Below, piece by piece: positions 5,835-7,426 of a stretch of DNA of 7,426 bases. Below the pieces are notes generated by a model. That model made no database searches. It was not told where the DNA came from and worked only from the letters and a program-made list of their open reading frames with translations. The position numbers and the translations under genes are program-made. How positions within the stretch are numbered: position 1 is the first letter of the stretch; each line of letters begins with the position of its first letter. The DNA comes from JANQQZ01 sp039179915 (GTDB lineage Bacteria; Planctomycetota; Phycisphaerae; Phycisphaerales; UBA1924), in contig JBCDEF010000140.1 of the NCBI GenBank assembly GCA_039179915.1, positions 1 through 7,426 on the forward strand. The letters run 5' to 3'.

Positions 5835-5859
5835 TGATCAAGGGTAGCGCGGCCCGGCC

Positions 5860-5944
5860 GGGTGCCACGGCTTGACCCGAAGGGCAAGCCGTGCCGACGC
5901 ACGGAGCCACACGGCTTACCGAGGACGGTCTAGCCGTGGCACCC
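5860..5944. repeat. 85-bp double-hairpin element with 13-bp terminal inverted repeats
   Basis: The ends gggtgccacggct (5860-5872) and agccgtggcaccc (5932-5944) are perfect inverted repeats. Inside are two related hairpins. Unit 1 (5866-5893) has nine pairs cacggcttg/caagccgtg, then ccc/ggg with one bulged base and the loop gaa. Unit 2 (5910-5938) has cacggct/agccgtg, then acc/ggt. A 16-nt spacer separates them. The arrangement resembles REP/BIME-type or MITE-like intergenic repeats. From memory, hairpins of the form gccacggcttg...caagccgtggc are very common in planctomycete genomes. It begins 10 bp after the kinase stop and 25 bp before the next ATG, so it may end or stabilise the kinase mRNA; there is no T-run. 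Confidence 0.85.
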
Positions 5945-5954
5945 GAATGTTCAG

Positions 5955-7426
5955 TCAAAGCCGCCGGACGGCGCTGGCCGGGTCGTCCTTGGCCGACGCC
6001 GTCGCCGAGGGGTCGATCAGCGAAGCCGGGTCGGCCGGAAGCACGACTCGGAATGTTGCGCCCGTGCCCCGGGTGTCCTCGACCCAGATCTCGCCGCGGT
6101 GGTCTTCGATGATGCGCTTGGTGACGGCCAAGCCGAGGCCCGTGCCGCGCATGCCCTTGGTCGTGTTGAACGGCTCAAAGATCCACGCCCGCCGCTGCGG
6201 CTCGATGCCCGGCCCATTGTCGATCACCGCCAGCTCGACCGACGCGCCGCCCTGCGCCAAAAACGAACCCGGTGCGTGGCGGTGCTTGCCCGAGTCGCCC
6301 AGGCCCTTGGGGTGGTACGTCACGCTTACTGTTACTGTGCCGGACTTGGGCTCGACCGCCTCGACCGCGTTGGTCATCAGGTTCATCATCGCCTGATGGA
6401 TCAGATTCGGGTCCATCGGCAGCGGCGGGATGTCCGGATCGACATCGACCAGAAGCACGACCTGCCGCGTGGTACACAGACCTTCCAGGAGCTGCGCGCA
6501 GTCGTCGAGCAGCGGGCCGATCTTGGTCAGCTCGATCTCGATGTGCCGCTGACGGCTGAAGGCGAGCATGTTGAGCGTCAGCGACATGATCCGGTCGAGG
6601 TTCCGCTTGAGGATGTCCCAGCCGCCCTTGGCGATCTTCAGGTCGTTCTTGCCCAGGCCCATCTCGACGACGTCGGCCCCGCCGCGCAGGCCCTGGAGGA
6701 TGTTCTTGATCGAGTGCGACAGGCTCGCGACGGTCTCGCCGATGACAGCGAGCCGTTCGGTATGGATCTTGTCGCCCACGAGCTCAAGGTTCGCCATCGC
6801 CAATCCCGTCTGCTGGCCCACGGCATTGAGCAGCGCCAGCTGCTCGGCGGTGAATGTGTAGTTCACGATCGAGCTGTCGATGTAGATCGCCCCGAACACC
6901 CGGCCGCGGAAGATGATCGGGGCGCACATCGCGCTGCGGATCCCGAACCGCTGCACGCTGTCGCCCGCCTTGAACCGCGGGTCGGCCATCGCGTTCGAGG
7001 ACAGCACACTCTCGCGCTTGCTCACCGCGTGCTGCAGGATCGTCTGGCTGACCTGGATCTTGGCGTCTTCCGGATCCGTCGGCTCGGCCATGAACTTGAC
7101 GACAACTGGTTTCGGCGTGTGGTACTTATCGGGCGCGATCAGGATCACGCCGCGCTCGGGCTCGAACTGGTCGAAGACGGTCTCCAGAACTTCGGCCAGC
7201 AATTCCTGCTGATCGATCGCGTCGGTGGCGATACGCGAGACTCTATAGAGCAGCCGCAGGTGCTCGTTGGCCGCCATCCGCGGCTCGGGCTCGGCCATCA
7301 GCACCGAGTCCTCGTTGCTCGCCAGCGTCCGCTCGATATCCGCGTCGATCTCGTCGGCCCGCAAAACCTCCACGATCTCCGAGTCCGGGTCGGTCTCCAC
7401 CCCGCCGAACGCCAGCACCGTCGAGC
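5955..7426 (-). CDS. GAF-domain sensor histidine kinase, probably FHA-GAF-HisKA-HATPase (5' end beyond window)
   Basis: An open frame of 489 visible codons runs to a TGA at 5955-5957 and continues past the right edge without a start. The first visible residues, STVLAFGG, resemble the last strand of an FHA domain (inference). Numbering from the GTG at 7418: a linker and helix (about 10-60) is followed by a GAF domain (about 65-212: GVILIAPD, ADPRF, RSAMCAPIIFRGRVFGAIYID, then AEQLALLNAVGQQTGLAMAN). Next are a dimerisation helix with H-box SLSHSIKN (phosphoacceptor H235) and an ATPase domain with N-box NLMTNAVEAVEP, DNGPGIEP (400-407), FEPF (414-417) and GTGLGL (425-430). About 25 extra residues (GLGDSGKHRHAPGSFLAQGG) interrupt the ATPase core before DNGPG. 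No membrane segment is visible, so it is likely cytoplasmic. An in-frame GTG at 7418 could be misread as a start but lies inside the apparent FHA end. No response regulator gene is in the window. Confidence 0.94.
   Translation of the reverse strand, partial: STVLAFGGVETDPDSEIVEVLRADEIDADIERTLASNEDSVLMAEPEPRMAANEHLRLLYRVSRIATDAIDQQELLAEVLETVFDQFEPERGVILIAPDKYHTPKPVVVKFMAEPTDPEDAKIQVSQTILQHAVSKRESVLSSNAMADPRFKAGDSVQRFGIRSAMCAPIIFRGRVFGAIYIDSSIVNYTFTAEQLALLNAVGQQTGLAMANLELVGDKIHTERLAVIGETVASLSHSIKNILQGLRGGADVVEMGLGKNDLKIAKGGWDILKRNLDRIMSLTLNMLAFSRQRHIEIELTKIGPLLDDCAQLLEGLCTTRQVVLLVDVDPDIPPLPMDPNLIHQAMMNLMTNAVEAVEPKSGTVTVSVTYHPKGLGDSGKHRHAPGSFLAQGGASVELAVIDNGPGIEPQRRAWIFEPFNTTKGMRGTGLGLAVTKRIIEDHRGEIWVEDTRGTGATFRVVLPADPASLIDPSATASAKDDPASAVRRL

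Noticed and set aside
4356..5837. 493-codon open frame on the plus strand
   Set aside because: Antisense to dinB and the 129-residue gene, both supported by motifs or operon spacing. Its residues (runs of GHGAAAA, RRADG) show no domain.
5872..6396. 174-codon plus-strand frame starting inside the 85-bp repeat
   Set aside because: Antisense to the C-terminal ATPase domain of the histidine kinase. The N-terminal part is just the repeat translated.
7416..7418. GTG as the start codon of the histidine kinase
   Set aside because: The frame stays open to the window edge and the residues around it (STVLAFGG) look like the end of an FHA domain, so the true start is most likely outside the window.

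Overview
The window is GC-rich and almost fully coding. It looks like chromosomal DNA of a planctomycete, probably the Phycisphaerae side. This is inferred from three things: a (probably FHA-)GAF-histidine kinase, a membrane protein carrying a CxxCxYDL...CPECG zinc ribbon, and hairpin-forming repeats of a kind I remember from planctomycete genomes. No marker gene settles the taxonomy. Apart from the hairpin repeats there are no clear signs of mobile DNA, and I see no CRISPR array, phage gene or toxin-antitoxin pair.

Layout from left to right. (1) 1-468, minus: the N-terminal 156 residues of an exported PRC-barrel protein that runs off the left edge. (2) 469-995: about 530 bases with no gene I can defend. 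(3) 996-1068, minus: tRNA-Ala(GGC), with a sigma70-like promoter whose -35 box overlaps the stop codon of the next gene. (4) 1143-2279, minus: a GT9 lipopolysaccharide heptosyltransferase (waaF-like). (5) 2280-2535: a divergent intergenic region packed with four separate hairpins. (6) 2536-3657, plus: a membrane-anchored zinc-ribbon protein of unknown function. (7) A compact minus-strand series, read right to left: a histidine kinase truncated by the right edge (5955-7426), an 85-bp double-hairpin element (5860-5944), an acidic 129-residue protein of unknown function (5445-5834), DNA polymerase IV dinB (4242-5435) and a gmhB-like HAD phosphatase (3654-4220). The gmhB stop codon overlaps the stop of the zinc-ribbon gene.

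How the genes may work together. The heptosyltransferase and the GmhB-like phosphatase fit one pathway, making and transferring ADP-heptose to lipopolysaccharide core, although the zinc-ribbon gene lies between them on the other strand. The 129-residue protein, dinB and gmhB are closely spaced (9 and 21 bases) and are probably co-transcribed. Whether the kinase belongs to that transcript is unclear because the repeat element lies between. The features most worth follow-up are the two palindrome regions, the zinc-loop-less GmhB, and the unknown acidic protein coupled to dinB.
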